Part shown: piece by piece, positions 17,985 through 26,745 of the stretch
Numbering within the stretch: position 1 is the stretch's first letter
How the letters are laid out: each line of letters opens with the position of its first letter
NCBI RefSeq assembly: GCF_003625485.1
Contig: NZ_RAIR01000004.1
Coordinates: forward strand, 248,001-312,000
Direction: 5' to 3'
Origin: Butyrivibrio sp. CB08
GTDB taxonomy: Bacteria; Bacillota; Clostridia; Lachnospirales; Lachnospiraceae
Length of the DNA: 64,000 bases
Notes under the pieces: generated by a model
The model's database searches: none
What the model was told of the DNA's origin: nothing
Seen by the model: only the letters and a program-made list of their open reading frames with translations
Translations under genes and position numbers: made by a program

Positions 17985-18524
17985 TTAGATGACAGTCTCA
18001 TCAACTTTCTTGCGAAGCTCGGATAACCTGCCTTTGACTGAACCGTCAAAGAGCTGTCCCTCCAGATCTACTCTGACACCACCGAGGATGTCCGGATCTG
18101 TCTTCTGTTTAAGAAGTACCTTCTTACCGCTGATCTTCTCAAGTTTCTCTTTGAGCTGATTAAGCTGATCGCCTGATAGTGCAACTGCTGTTGTCACTAA
18201 CGCATCTGCTATTCCGTGGTCCTCATTGTAAGCCTTTCTGAATCTCTTAAGGCATCCTGAGTATTCACGGAGCAGCCCCTTCTCGATGAGAATCTTGATG
18301 AAGCTCAGATGATAAGCGGTCAAAGAGCTGCCAAGTGCTTCGTCCACCAGCTGCAGTCTCTCTTTCTTAGGGACCGAAGGCTCCGACAGGAGGGTTACGT
18401 AATCAGGGTTATCATCAAATATCCCCTTCACAGCCTCCATTTCGCCCAAAATATCATCCGATAGGTTCTCTTCCGCTGCCAGATCATATAGGCTCTGCCC
18501 ATAAAGATCTCCAGCTTTTGACAT
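17985..18524 (-). CDS. atpH: ATP synthase delta subunit (F1, peripheral stalk)
   Basis: A 179-residue OSCP-type subunit with the N-terminal helical bundle (LYGQSLYDLAAEENLSDDILGEMEAVKGIF) and the C-terminal motif DPDILGGVRVDLEGQLFDGSVKGRLSELRKKV. It links the F1 head to the b-subunit stalk. Confidence 0.95.
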   Translation of the reverse strand: MSKAGDLYGQSLYDLAAEENLSDDILGEMEAVKGIFDDNPDYVTLLSEPSVPKKERLQLVDEALGSSLTAYHLSFIKILIEKGLLREYSGCLKRFRKAYNEDHGIADALVTTAVALSGDQLNQLKEKLEKISGKKVLLKQKTDPDILGGVRVDLEGQLFDGSVKGRLSELRKKVDETVI

Positions 18525-18535
18525 TTTAATTCTCC

Positions 18536-19033
18536 TTATGCTCCGACTTTAGAAATGAAATCTTCTATAAGTTTCTTATGATCGGATTCACTGATCTCTT
18601 TCTCAACAACCTTGCCTGCAATTTCCATTGCAAGGGATCCGATCTCATCCTTGGCCTCATTGATGGCTTTCTTCTTTTCCTGCTCAATATCAGCTGCTGC
18701 TCTAGCCTTGATGCTCTGAGCTTCTGCCTCTGCCTCATGAACTAAGGTATCTGCCTTGCTCTGGGCTTCCTTCTGGGCATCAGATACGATCTGAGCTGCC
18801 TCAGCGTGGGCATTTGTCAAGCTGTCTTCATACTGAACTTTAAGAGAATCGGCTGCATCCTTGGCCTCCCTGGCTTCCCTTATCTCCTTATCAGCTAGGT
18901 TCTTTCTCTTTTCCAGAATCTCATTGATCGGTTTGAAAAGAAACTTCTTAATGAGATACACCTGAATGAAAAGGTTCAAGATCTGAATGATAAAGGTCCA
19001 GGGTACTAGTGTTACTAGTTCCTGTGTTTGCAT
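18536..19033 (-). CDS. atpF: ATP synthase b subunit (Fo, peripheral stalk)
   Basis: A 165-residue protein with one N-terminal membrane helix (WTFIIQILNLFIQVYLIKKFLFKPI) followed by a long charged coiled coil (EKRKNLADKEIREAREAKDAADS onward) rich in Ala/Glu/Lys. It forms the stator with delta. Confidence 0.96.
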   Translation of the reverse strand: MQTQELVTLVPWTFIIQILNLFIQVYLIKKFLFKPINEILEKRKNLADKEIREAREAKDAADSLKVQYEDSLTNAHAEAAQIVSDAQKEAQSKADTLVHEAEAEAQSIKARAAADIEQEKKKAINEAKDEIGSLAMEIAGKVVEKEISESDHKKLIEDFISKVGA

Positions 19034-19071
19034 ATTTTAATCTCCTTTATCCGGGATAACAGATAAGCTAA

Positions 19072-19398
<327 letters not shown>

Positions 19399-20166
19399 TT
19401 ATTCCTCTGCCGCATTTGCTATATACATGACGGTCAGCATGCAGAAGATAAACGCCTGCATACATCCTGAGAACCAGTCAAAATATACGCCGGTTACAGC
19501 AGGGAGACCTATGCCGAGAATTGGGATCTTGGACAGGAACTGTCCAACCGCACCCGGTATCAGTCCAAACAAGGCTGCTGACGCAAGCCCTAATGCCCAG
19601 TAGATAAGTCCGTCGATAACTACGCCGGAAAGGATATTTCCAAAGTGACGGCACGCCATACTAACTGGAGTTGCCAACTCAGACAGGATATTGAATGGTG
19701 TCATGACCGCAATAGGTGTCGTGAACCCCTTTAAATATCCGCCAAAACCGTTGGTCTTGATCTTGGTTGCAGTAATCATTGTGAAAACGACTACCGCCCA
19801 GGCTGCTTCTGTTGACAGATCTGCTGTTGGACTTCTAAGTCCCACAAGGCTTATCAGATTGGATACCACGCTCGTTGCAAACAGCGCCGAAACAAATGGT
19901 ATCAACTTGTCAAACTTGGTGCCTCCTGTGTTATTGCGGACAAAATTGTTGCCCGTTTCAACCAGCATCTCTGCAAAAGCCTGCCTCTTCGAGATATTCT
20001 CAACCTTGAGATTTCTCGTCAGGAAGATACACAAACCGGTAATAATGATCATTACGATCCAGCTGACTATCAGCGTCTCTGTGATCTTTAGATCCCCTAG
20101 AATGGGAATTCCGGTTTTTATTGAGCAGTATATCTTCGCGTAATCAACTTCGAAGCTCTGACTCAT
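19399..20166 (-). CDS. atpB: ATP synthase a subunit (Fo)
   Basis: A 255-residue membrane protein with about five to six helices. The essential arginine is Arg173 in TPVSMACRHFGNILSG, equivalent to the usual SFRLFGN. The motif SPTADLSTEAAWAVVVF is also typical. It forms the ion half-channels next to the c ring. Confidence 0.95.
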   Translation of the reverse strand: MSQSFEVDYAKIYCSIKTGIPILGDLKITETLIVSWIVMIIITGLCIFLTRNLKVENISKRQAFAEMLVETGNNFVRNNTGGTKFDKLIPFVSALFATSVVSNLISLVGLRSPTADLSTEAAWAVVVFTMITATKIKTNGFGGYLKGFTTPIAVMTPFNILSELATPVSMACRHFGNILSGVVIDGLIYWALGLASAALFGLIPGAVGQFLSKIPILGIGLPAVTGVYFDWFSGCMQAFIFCMLTVMYIANAAEE

Positions 20167-20176
20167 GCTTTACTCT

Positions 20177-20605
20177 TCAACCTCCTTTCCCCGCAGAAAT
20201 GATACCGCGTAGTTTTATTACTAAACTAGGAATGAATAGCGGAACAATGCCCGCTACCAAGTTGAATACTGGAACAACTATAGCCAGTATTACCCACAGA
20301 AGCTGCAGAAGAGTCCTGTACCTGTAGCTGACGCCCATGGTACTGCGGGCCTGCTTCTCATCATCCATGGATGCAACCTTTTGCACTGTGATAGCCATCC
20401 AGAAGAAATTGCCGACAGCTACTAAAAAGCCGCAGATGCCTCCCAGGATAACCTTATAATCAAATGGTACCGCCAGATTAAATGGAGCATCCTGCGGAAC
20501 TACCATGTGCAAAACAAAAAACACCAAAAACATTACAAGGACACCAATTCCGGTGCCAAGTGCTATTTTCCCCGTCTCAGTCTTAACGGCTGGCTGAATT
20601 TTCAT
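20177..20605 (-). CDS. ATP synthase subunit I-like membrane protein
   Basis: The 142-residue protein has four predicted membrane helices (GIGVLVMFLVFFVLHMVV; VILGGICGFLVAVGNFFWMAI; LLQLLWVILAIVVPVFNLV; and a last one). Position directly before atpB and topology match the ATP synthase I family, which helps assemble the c ring or move Mg2+ in other species. Sequence conservation in this family is weak, so the name rests largely on context. Confidence 0.7.
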   Translation of the reverse strand: MKIQPAVKTETGKIALGTGIGVLVMFLVFFVLHMVVPQDAPFNLAVPFDYKVILGGICGFLVAVGNFFWMAITVQKVASMDDEKQARSTMGVSYRYRTLLQLLWVILAIVVPVFNLVAGIVPLFIPSLVIKLRGIISAGKGG

Positions 20606-20631
20606 ACCCTTAATTTCTCCCGCAAAAAGTA

Positions 20632-20910
20632 TTAGATGTGCTTACTAAAGTAAACCTCATTAGGGTCTTTTTTTATCTTCTTTTTTTCTTCTTTGTGAAC
20701 CACTGACAGATACACCTTATAAGCGGTTGTCATAGAAGCCCCAATCCCCAAGATAAAGCCAATAATGTACACCCACAGAGGGGCAGAAAGCTTGCTTACC
20801 AGAAGGTAGCACGCAAAAAGACACATCAGAAGGGGCATAAGAAGTGATAAGCCAAGCTGACCTACCATAGCAAACTGTCCAATCAGTTTTGATGCGTTTC
20901 GAACTTCCAT
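20632..20910 (-). CDS. AtpZ/AtpI-family small membrane protein, first gene of atp operon
   Basis: The 92-residue protein has two membrane helices (MVGQLGLSLLMPLLMCLFACYLL and LWVYIIGFILGIGASMTTAYKVY), the form of the F0F1-ATPase subunit AtpZ family. It heads the operon, with the promoter about 63-91 bases upstream. An AAGGAG motif lies 16 bases before the ATG, further than usual. Confidence 0.72.
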   Translation of the reverse strand: MEVRNASKLIGQFAMVGQLGLSLLMPLLMCLFACYLLVSKLSAPLWVYIIGFILGIGASMTTAYKVYLSVVHKEEKKKIKKDPNEVYFSKHI

Positions 20911-20972
20911 GGACGTCTCTTTTCCGCTCCTTCCTGCATATTTGTGTATACGACAAACAGTATAACACTATA

Positions 20973-21001
20973 ATAATACACTTTTTATGGGCTTTTCTCA
21001 A
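20973..21001 (-). promoter_or_regulatory. Sigma-70 promoter of the atp operon
   Basis: On the minus strand: TTGAGA (21001-20996), a 17-base spacer, then TATTAT (20978-20973). It lies between the aspS terminator and the first atp gene. Confidence 0.75.
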
Positions 21002-21037
21002 CTAAAGTTAGACAATTCTGGCTTTTCTCAGAATTAT

Positions 21038-21088
21038 AAAAAAATAGCCGAAACCCGCTATTTTTCTGCTTTAGCGAATTTCGGCTAT
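21038..21088 (-). terminator. Rho-independent terminator of aspS
   Basis: On the minus strand ATAGCCGAAA pairs with TTTCGGCTAT around a structured loop and is followed by seven T. Confidence 0.85.
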
Positions 21089-21126
21089 ATTTCTTTATAA
21101 ACATTTTATCAAAATTTCGTCAGTTA

Positions 21127-22938
21127 TTACTCTTCTGTCTTGTCTTCTACTACAGTCCTGATGTGAAGCTCTTCAAGCTGCTTGTCTGTAACGAAGCCAG
21201 GAGCATCCATCATTACGTCCTGTGCATTCTTGTTCATAGGGAATGGAATGATCTCCCTGATGGTATCCTCTCCTGCAAGGAGCATTACCATACGGTCTAC
21301 TCCAGGTGCGATTCCTGCGTGTGGAGGAGCACCATAAGTAAATGCGTTGTACATAGCTGGGAACTTGGCCTTAACATCATCCTCGCCAAGTCTTACCATC
21401 TCGAAGGCCTTGATCATGATCTCAGGATCGTGATTTCGAACAGCACCTGATGAAAGCTCTACGCCGTTACATACAAGGTCGTACTGATCAGCTGTGATTG
21501 AAAGAGGATCGATCTCGCCTCTCTCAGCCTTAAGAAGGGTCTCAAGACCGCCTGAAGGCATTGAGAATGGGTTGTGGCAGAACTCAAGCTCGCCTGACTC
21601 CTCACCAATCTCGTACATAGGGAAGTCTACGATCCAGCAGAATGCATACTGCTCTTTATCCATATGTCCTGGAACAGCTGCACCGAAGGTCTTAACGATA
21701 ACACCGGCTGTCTTCTGGGCTGCGCCAAGCTTACCTGCTGAAAGAACTACAAGATCTCCAGCCTTAAGTGAAAGAGCTGCAACTACGTCGTCCTTAATTG
21801 GAGCAACGAACTTGGAGATACCTCCAACCAGCTCATTATTCTCATCCATTCTGAACCAGTAAGCCTTGTTACCAGACTGAACCTCTACATCGCCGATTGT
21901 CTTATCGATGAACTTGCGGCTCTCCTTGAAATCAGAAATAACAACTGCCTTGATGCGCACATCTGTAGCTGTTCCGTCCTCAGCCTTGGTTGCAAATGGA
22001 CCAAATCCGCAGTCAGCAAGTTTATCTGTAACATCCTGCACTGTAAGGTCGATTCTAAGATCAGGCTTATCTGATCCGTATTTCTCCATAGCCTCAAGAT
22101 ATGGAATCCTCATGAAAGGTGATCCTGAAGCACGGTTGTATGTGCCATATTTAGCAAAGATTGGAGGAAGTACATCCTCACATACTGAAAATACGTCTTC
22201 CTGTGATGCAAAAGCCATCTCCATGTCGAGCTGATAGAACTCTCCAGGGCTTCTGTCTCCTCTTGCATCCTCATCTCTAAAGCAAGGTGCGATCTGGAAG
22301 TAGCGGTCAAAACCAGCTGTCATAAGAAGCTGCTTGAACTGCTGAGGTGCCTGTGGAAGGGCATAGAACTTACCAGGATGCTTTCTTGCAGGAACAAGGT
22401 AGTCTCTTGCTCCCTCAGGAGATGATGCTGTAAGGATAGGGGTTGTGATCTCCAAAAATCCGTGCTCAGTCATTGACTGTCTGAGCGCTGCAACAACATT
22501 GCATCTAAGGATGATATTCTTTTTAACCTCAGGATTTCTAAGGTCAAGATATCTATATTTAAGACGGGCTGTCTCATCAGCCTCTCTTGAGTGGTTGATC
22601 TCAAAAGGAAGCTCGTTATGATGACATTTTCCAAGAACATCGATCTTCTCTGGAACAACCTCGATGTCACCAGTTGCCTGCTTGGGGTTTTTAGAGCTAC
22701 GCTCTCTTACTACGCCCTTTACAGAAATTGTTGACTCCTTGTTGATGGCCTTGGCCTGCTTAACCATCTCTTCTGTCTCTAAAACGATCTGGGTTGTGCC
22801 ATAGAAGTCACGAAGGACAACGAATCCAAGTCCACTACCAACTTCACGCATGTTCTCAAGCCAGCCAACAAGTGTTACGCTCTCGCCGACGTTCTCCATG
22901 CGCAGCTCACCACAGTTATGTGTACGTGATTGCATCAT
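21127..22938 (-). CDS. aspS: Aspartyl-tRNA synthetase
   Basis: A 603-residue class II synthetase. The N-terminal anticodon-binding OB fold (VTLVGWLENMREVGSGLGFVVLRDFYG) is followed by motif 2 (FQIAPCFRDEDARGDRSPGEFYQLDMEM), a bacterial GAD-type insertion, and motif 3 (GAPPHAGIAPGVDRMVMLLAG). It charges tRNA-Asp. It has its own promoter and terminator, so it is monocistronic. The first of two adjacent ATGs (MMQSRTHNCGEL) has GGAG nine bases upstream. Confidence 0.98.
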   Translation of the reverse strand: MMQSRTHNCGELRMENVGESVTLVGWLENMREVGSGLGFVVLRDFYGTTQIVLETEEMVKQAKAINKESTISVKGVVRERSSKNPKQATGDIEVVPEKIDVLGKCHHNELPFEINHSREADETARLKYRYLDLRNPEVKKNIILRCNVVAALRQSMTEHGFLEITTPILTASSPEGARDYLVPARKHPGKFYALPQAPQQFKQLLMTAGFDRYFQIAPCFRDEDARGDRSPGEFYQLDMEMAFASQEDVFSVCEDVLPPIFAKYGTYNRASGSPFMRIPYLEAMEKYGSDKPDLRIDLTVQDVTDKLADCGFGPFATKAEDGTATDVRIKAVVISDFKESRKFIDKTIGDVEVQSGNKAYWFRMDENNELVGGISKFVAPIKDDVVAALSLKAGDLVVLSAGKLGAAQKTAGVIVKTFGAAVPGHMDKEQYAFCWIVDFPMYEIGEESGELEFCHNPFSMPSGGLETLLKAERGEIDPLSITADQYDLVCNGVELSSGAVRNHDPEIMIKAFEMVRLGEDDVKAKFPAMYNAFTYGAPPHAGIAPGVDRMVMLLAGEDTIREIIPFPMNKNAQDVMMDAPGFVTDKQLEELHIRTVVEDKTEE

Positions 22939-22981
22939 AAGTAATACTCCATTTCTACAAATTAATCTCGTTAACTAAGAT

Positions 22982-23010
22982 ATTTTAGACCATCATCCAC
23001 GTTCTTTCAA
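22982..23010 (-). promoter_or_regulatory. Sigma-70 promoter of aspS
   Basis: On the minus strand: TTGAAA (23010-23005), 17-base spacer, TAAAAT (22987-22982). The leader to the ATG is about 38 bases. Confidence 0.7.
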
Positions 23011-23012
23011 GT

Positions 23013-23058
23013 CATAAAAAAAGAGCCATGTAAGAAATTTACTAATTCTCACATGGCC
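23013..23058 (-). terminator. Terminator of the 24.2-kb lipoprotein gene
   Basis: On the minus strand GGCCATGTGAG pairs with TTACATGGCT (7 bp of perfect core, GCCATGT/ACATGGC), followed by a run of seven T. Confidence 0.8.
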
Positions 23059-23075
23059 CTGAATTCATTAAATAA

Positions 23076-24215
23076 TTACTTGATCACATCAAAGTTAAGG
23101 ATCTCGCCAGAGAAGCATTCATCGTAAAGTCTGCTGAGGACTGAATTGTCCTTGAGAACTCCGTTCTCATCTGCACCAACATCTGCGATGTCATGAAGGT
23201 CTGAACGATAGTAATATGTTGCCTTGCCATCTGTATCAAACTCTTCCCATGCAAACTCGTCCCAGCAAGGGAATCCGTAGGATGATGTATAAACCTTCAT
23301 GAAGTGATTTCCACCAACATAGAGCTTGTCGTTGTTAACTGCAAGTGGATATGCTGTTCCGGCAGCCTCTACAAAACCTGCGTACTGAGGTGTTCCGCTG
23401 TCAGTGTATGAGTAAACCTCTGCGTCGATAGCTGCATTGTGTCCCTCAAGGTCATCAAATGTCCATGATGCTACAAGGAGCACATCTGTATCTCCAAGCT
23501 TAATGTTTGTGTATCCGCTTCCTGCAGGGAGCTTGTCAACGATCTGTGTGAATGTATCGCATCCATCAAGGTTTACCATTGGAATGTGCTCCTGAAGCTC
23601 TCCGCTCTCCTCTGGAGCATTTGCACCAAACTGCTTGTTTGGATCGTAGATAGCCTCAGCGATTGCCTGGATATCAAATCCGTCAAGGTCCTTGGCTGTT
23701 GTGCTAAGTGAATATGAATCACCAGTCTCAACATCGTACCATGTGCAGACATCTACCCACTCAGTATCTCCAATAAAGCGCTTGCACTTACCTGCCATGT
23801 TTCCGCCTGCCCAGTTAGCAAGAGTTACATCATCTTCTACTGTCCAGTCGAAGTACATGCCTGAAAGGTCCTCTGCATTATCACCTGTAGCCTGCTGTCT
23901 TGCAGTAAAGCTCTTGTCGTCAAGGTCAAATGTCATCTGTACAAGCTGTCTGTATGGATCACCTGAATCCATAACGCTCCACTTTACATTTGTTGCACCC
24001 TCTGGAGCACTAAAGCCGTTTCCAACAAGCTGTCTGCACTCTTCCTCAGATGCATCTCTCCAAGGGTTTGCAATCTCTGTAGATTCTACAGATGCCTCAG
24101 CTGCTGCCTGCTCTGTTTCCTCTGCTGCAGGAGCCTCTGCTGGAGCTGCCTGTCCGCAAGCAGTAAGTGAAAGAACCATAAGGCCTGTCATGATCATTGC
24201 AATTGACTTTTTCAT
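23076..24215 (-). CDS. Lipoprotein of unknown function
   Basis: The 379-residue protein begins MKKSIAMIMTGLMVLSLTACGQ, a clear lipoprotein signal with Cys20 as the anchor, then an Ala/Glu/Pro-rich linker. An ATG 21 bases upstream lies inside the ribosome site (GAGGAGG), so the later ATG is used. The remainder has two halves: residues about 50-190 (NVKWSVMDSGDPYRQLVQMTFDL) and about 215-379 (DTDVLLVASWTFDDLEGHNAAIDAEVYSY, AAGTAYPLAVNNDKLYVGG). I do not recognise a catalytic motif. It is monocistronic, with an operator overlapping its -10 box, suggesting regulated expression on the cell surface. Confidence 0.85.
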   Translation of the reverse strand: MKKSIAMIMTGLMVLSLTACGQAAPAEAPAAEETEQAAAEASVESTEIANPWRDASEEECRQLVGNGFSAPEGATNVKWSVMDSGDPYRQLVQMTFDLDDKSFTARQQATGDNAEDLSGMYFDWTVEDDVTLANWAGGNMAGKCKRFIGDTEWVDVCTWYDVETGDSYSLSTTAKDLDGFDIQAIAEAIYDPNKQFGANAPEESGELQEHIPMVNLDGCDTFTQIVDKLPAGSGYTNIKLGDTDVLLVASWTFDDLEGHNAAIDAEVYSYTDSGTPQYAGFVEAAGTAYPLAVNNDKLYVGGNHFMKVYTSSYGFPCWDEFAWEEFDTDGKATYYYRSDLHDIADVGADENGVLKDNSVLSRLYDECFSGEILNFDVIK

Positions 24216-24275
24216 AATAGTATTTTTCCTCCTCATAATACCTGTTCTTTTTTTCTATTTTTTCAACCACAAACC

Positions 24276-24297
24276 ATTATACGAATACGTTTTCGTA
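24276..24297 (-). promoter_or_regulatory. Operator-like palindrome overlapping the lipoprotein promoter
   Basis: On the minus strand TACGAAAACGTATTCGTA (24297-24280) is an inverted repeat (TACGAA/TTCGTA) that runs into TATAAT (24281-24276). The core CGAAAACGTATTCG resembles a LacI/CcpA-type site (consensus TGAAAACGTTTTCA) at 11 of 14 positions. Confidence 0.5.
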
Positions 24298-24364
24298 AAA
24301 GGCAAAGAAAAAGGCTAATATTTATAAACTCTTTAGAAAATTCATTTTTGATACAGGTTTAGGG

Positions 24365-24394
24365 TTGTCATGTTTTTTTCTAATGTGCTAAAGT
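24365..24394 (+). promoter_or_regulatory. Promoter candidate for mgtE
   Basis: TTGTCA (24365-24370), an 18-base spacer, then TAAAGT (24389-24394). It gives a leader of about 130 bases before the mgtE ATG. The leader holds a GTGA/TCAC hairpin at about 24402-24420 and a small ORF. I could not fit it to the M-box magnesium riboswitch. Confidence 0.45.
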
Positions 24395-24449
24395 AATAGA
24401 GGTGACGCGCATTTGCTCACTAATCTCCGATAGAAAGGTGGTGGTTTTT

Positions 24450-24572
24450 ATGAAGTCAGATAATCATTTATGCAGTAGCGATTCTGCTCCTGGCCGAAGT
24501 ACCATAAAAATCACACATAAAGGAGATTACCATGGAATTAGAAGAAGAGAAGACTCTATCCGTCGTTCTTAA
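24450..24572 (+). CDS. Possible 40-residue upstream ORF overlapping the mgtE start
   Basis: It begins MKSDNHLCSSDSAPGRSTI at 24450 with its own AAAGGTGG ribosome site eight bases before the ATG. It ends at 24572, inside mgtE and in a different frame, overlapping it by 41 bases. The mgtE ribosome site (AAAGGAG) lies inside this ORF, so ribosomes translating it would cover the mgtE start. Leader ORFs control other magnesium transporters (for example mgtA and mgtCB in enteric bacteria), so a translational control role is plausible. No homologue is recognised. Confidence 0.35.
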   Translation: MKSDNHLCSSDSAPGRSTIKITHKGDYHGIRRREDSIRRS

Positions 24573-25896
24573 AGAACTTCTGTCGTCCAGACAATACACC
24601 AAGCTTCGCCAGACCATCTCTGACATGAACACAACAGATATCGCTGCTGCCATGAGTGAGATGGAAGAGGAAGATTCCCTTAAAATGTTCAGGATCCTTC
24701 CCAAAGATATGGCGGCTGACGTCTTTGCAGATCTGGAAGCTGATGTACAGCAGTACATCATCAGATCTATGTCTGATAAGGAAGCATCCAACATAATTGA
24801 AAATCTGATGGCCGATGACGCTACAGACATTTTGGAAGAAATGCCTGCCAGCGTTGTTAAGCGTATCCTGGCTAATGCAAGCCCGGAGACAAGAGCTGAC
24901 ATCAATCACCTTCTGCAGTACCCTGAGGACTCCGCCGGATCTATCATGACTGTGGAGTATGTTGACCTTAGGGAAGACATGACAGTAAGTGATGCCATAG
25001 AGCGCATCCGTAAAAAGGGTGTTGATTCAGAGACCATCAATATCTGCTACGTTGTAACCAAACAGAAGGTCCTTGTCGGAACTGTTGCTCTTAGATACCT
25101 CCTCATCATGGAGCCTGAAGAGATAATCGGTGACATCATGAACACCAACGTCATCAGCATTGGCACCATGACCGACCAGGAGGAAGCTGCAAGAACCTTC
25201 CAGAAATACGGTTTCACCGCCATGCCCGTTGTTGACAACGAATCCCGTATGGTTGGTATCATCACCATCGATGACGTAGTGGACATCCTTGAAGAAGAGG
25301 CTACCGAGGATATCGAAAAGATGGCAGCTATCGTGCCATCGGACAAGCCCTATCCTAAGGTTGGAATTTTTGAGACCTACAAAAACAGGATTCCCTGGCT
25401 GCTGTTCCTTATGATCAGCGCCACCTTTACAGGAGCTATCATCACAGGCTTTGAAGATGCCCTCTCAGCTTTTGTTGTACTTACAGCTTACATCCCAATG
25501 CTGATGGACACCGGCGGTAACGCAGGTTCCCAGGCAAGCGTATCCATTATCCGTGGACTTTCGCTTAAAGAGATCGAGTTCGAGGATCTGTTCAAGATCA
25601 TATGGAAGGAGATAAGAGTTGCTGCTCTTTGTGGTCTCACCCTTGCAGCCGCTAACTTCGTTAAGCTCCTTCTCCTCGACAGACTTCAGATAACAGTAGC
25701 ACTTGTCATATGCCTGACACTTCTTATAGTAGTACTTATTGCAAAACTGGTTGGCTGCTGCCTTCCTATGCTGGCGTCCAAGCTTGGCTTTGACCCTGCA
25801 GTAATGGCCAGCCCATTCATCACAACCATCGTTGATGCACTTTCACTTCTTGTGTACTTCAACATCGCAACCAGCCTGCTTCATCTGGCCACATGA
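24532..25896 (+). CDS. mgtE: Magnesium transporter MgtE
   Basis: The 454-residue protein has an N-terminal superhelical domain (about 1-130; LKMFRILPKDMAADVFADLEADVQQYII), paired CBS domains (about 140-260; GIITIDDVVDILEEEATEDIEKMA), a connecting helix, and five membrane helices (about 285-454; PWLLFLMISATFTGAIITGF, AYIPMLMDTGGNAGSQASVSIIRGL). The last motif is the family signature of the pore. In known MgtE the cytosolic domains close the pore at high Mg2+. An AAAGGAG site precedes the ATG. Confidence 0.97.
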   Translation: MELEEEKTLSVVLKELLSSRQYTKLRQTISDMNTTDIAAAMSEMEEEDSLKMFRILPKDMAADVFADLEADVQQYIIRSMSDKEASNIIENLMADDATDILEEMPASVVKRILANASPETRADINHLLQYPEDSAGSIMTVEYVDLREDMTVSDAIERIRKKGVDSETINICYVVTKQKVLVGTVALRYLLIMEPEEIIGDIMNTNVISIGTMTDQEEAARTFQKYGFTAMPVVDNESRMVGIITIDDVVDILEEEATEDIEKMAAIVPSDKPYPKVGIFETYKNRIPWLLFLMISATFTGAIITGFEDALSAFVVLTAYIPMLMDTGGNAGSQASVSIIRGLSLKEIEFEDLFKIIWKEIRVAALCGLTLAAANFVKLLLLDRLQITVALVICLTLLIVVLIAKLVGCCLPMLASKLGFDPAVMASPFITTIVDALSLLVYFNIATSLLHLAT

Positions 25897-25927
25897 CGGA
25901 TAGCCATCACAGACAACGCATAATAAT

Positions 25928-25968
25928 AGCCCTCAGGTTATGAATCACTCATAATCTGAGGGCTTTTT
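25928..25968. terminator. Strong terminator between mgtE and the Crp/Fnr regulator
   Basis: A 16-bp stem (AGCCCTCAG...TGA with TCA...CTGAGGGCT, one wobble) with a 5-base loop and a T-run. It lies between convergent genes and could serve both. Confidence 0.85.
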
Positions 25969-25985
25969 ATCTGGTAAAAGAACTA

Positions 25986-26735
25986 TCACTGTGAAATATA
26001 TATATTCCTGAGGGCGTCTCTGTCCATCACCCTTATCCTTGCATGTCCAAGTCTCTCTATAAGACCCTTTTTCTCCATGTCACGGAGTTTCCTTGACACA
26101 GTCTCAGTACGAAGGCTCACACTGGCTGCTATATCATCGAGCTTAAGGATCACATCGTCGTCAATACTTCTCTCAACTCTGTAGAGCAGGAAACCAGCAA
26201 GCCTTGCCATTGGGTCCTTAGTAGATAACAGCATATTTCTCTCGTTGGCATCATGAAGCTTCTTACTAAGAAGGATTATAGTGTTCATGGCTGCTGCCGG
26301 ATCATCTACCACCTTGATAAAGTCATCTTTGTGGATCTGGCATATTGAGGAATTGGTAAGGCACACTGCTGAATATGGATAAACGCTTCCATCCAGGAAC
26401 ATTCCCTCCCAGATGATATCGTGATCAGCAAGGATGGTAATGATCTGCTCTCTTCCAAGGGAGTCGTACCTGCAGAGCTTAACTCTTCCCTTTCTGATGA
26501 TACAGATGGAGTCAACTTCCTCACCCTCTCTAAAAAGGTAGCTTCCCTTTTTAAGAGAATCGTGCATGGAATGCTCCATAAGGCTTACCTGAAGGTCAAC
26601 AGGAAGTCCTTCCATCAGCGGGACATTCTGGGTACAAAAGCCCCCGCATTCTTCGCAGATATTGATACCTGCCAATCCTAATTTTAATTCTTCTCCGTGA
26701 CTGTCGTCGCGGTATACACCACTTTTTGAATTCAT
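25986..26735 (-). CDS. Crp/Fnr-family transcriptional regulator with N-terminal cysteine cluster
   Basis: The 249-residue protein has a cyclic-nucleotide-binding-type beta-roll (about 45-160; GSYLFREGEEVDSICIIRKGRVKLCR) and a C-terminal winged helix (DIAASVSLRTETVSRKLRDMEKKGLIER). Before the beta-roll lies a Cys27-X2-Cys30-X3-Cys34 group (ICEECGGFC); further cysteines occur in the core. FNR proteins use a similar N-terminal group plus one core Cys to hold an oxygen-sensitive Fe-S cluster, so redox sensing is plausible but unproven. Its ATG is 11 bases after the NUDIX gene and the ribosome site is weak, which suggests coupling. Confidence 0.9.
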   Translation of the reverse strand: MNSKSGVYRDDSHGEELKLGLAGINICEECGGFCTQNVPLMEGLPVDLQVSLMEHSMHDSLKKGSYLFREGEEVDSICIIRKGRVKLCRYDSLGREQIITILADHDIIWEGMFLDGSVYPYSAVCLTNSSICQIHKDDFIKVVDDPAAAMNTIILLSKKLHDANERNMLLSTKDPMARLAGFLLYRVERSIDDDVILKLDDIAASVSLRTETVSRKLRDMEKKGLIERLGHARIRVMDRDALRNIYISQ

Positions 26736-26745
26736 AAAAGTACCA

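Noticed and set aside
20717-21001. A 94-residue minus-strand frame overlapping the first atp gene
   Set aside because: It runs out of frame through the AtpZ-like gene and over the promoter; the AtpZ frame has the expected membrane helices.
24395-24531. M-box magnesium riboswitch upstream of mgtE
   Set aside because: The conserved M-box segments could not be found; the leader is only about 130 bases and holds a small ORF instead.
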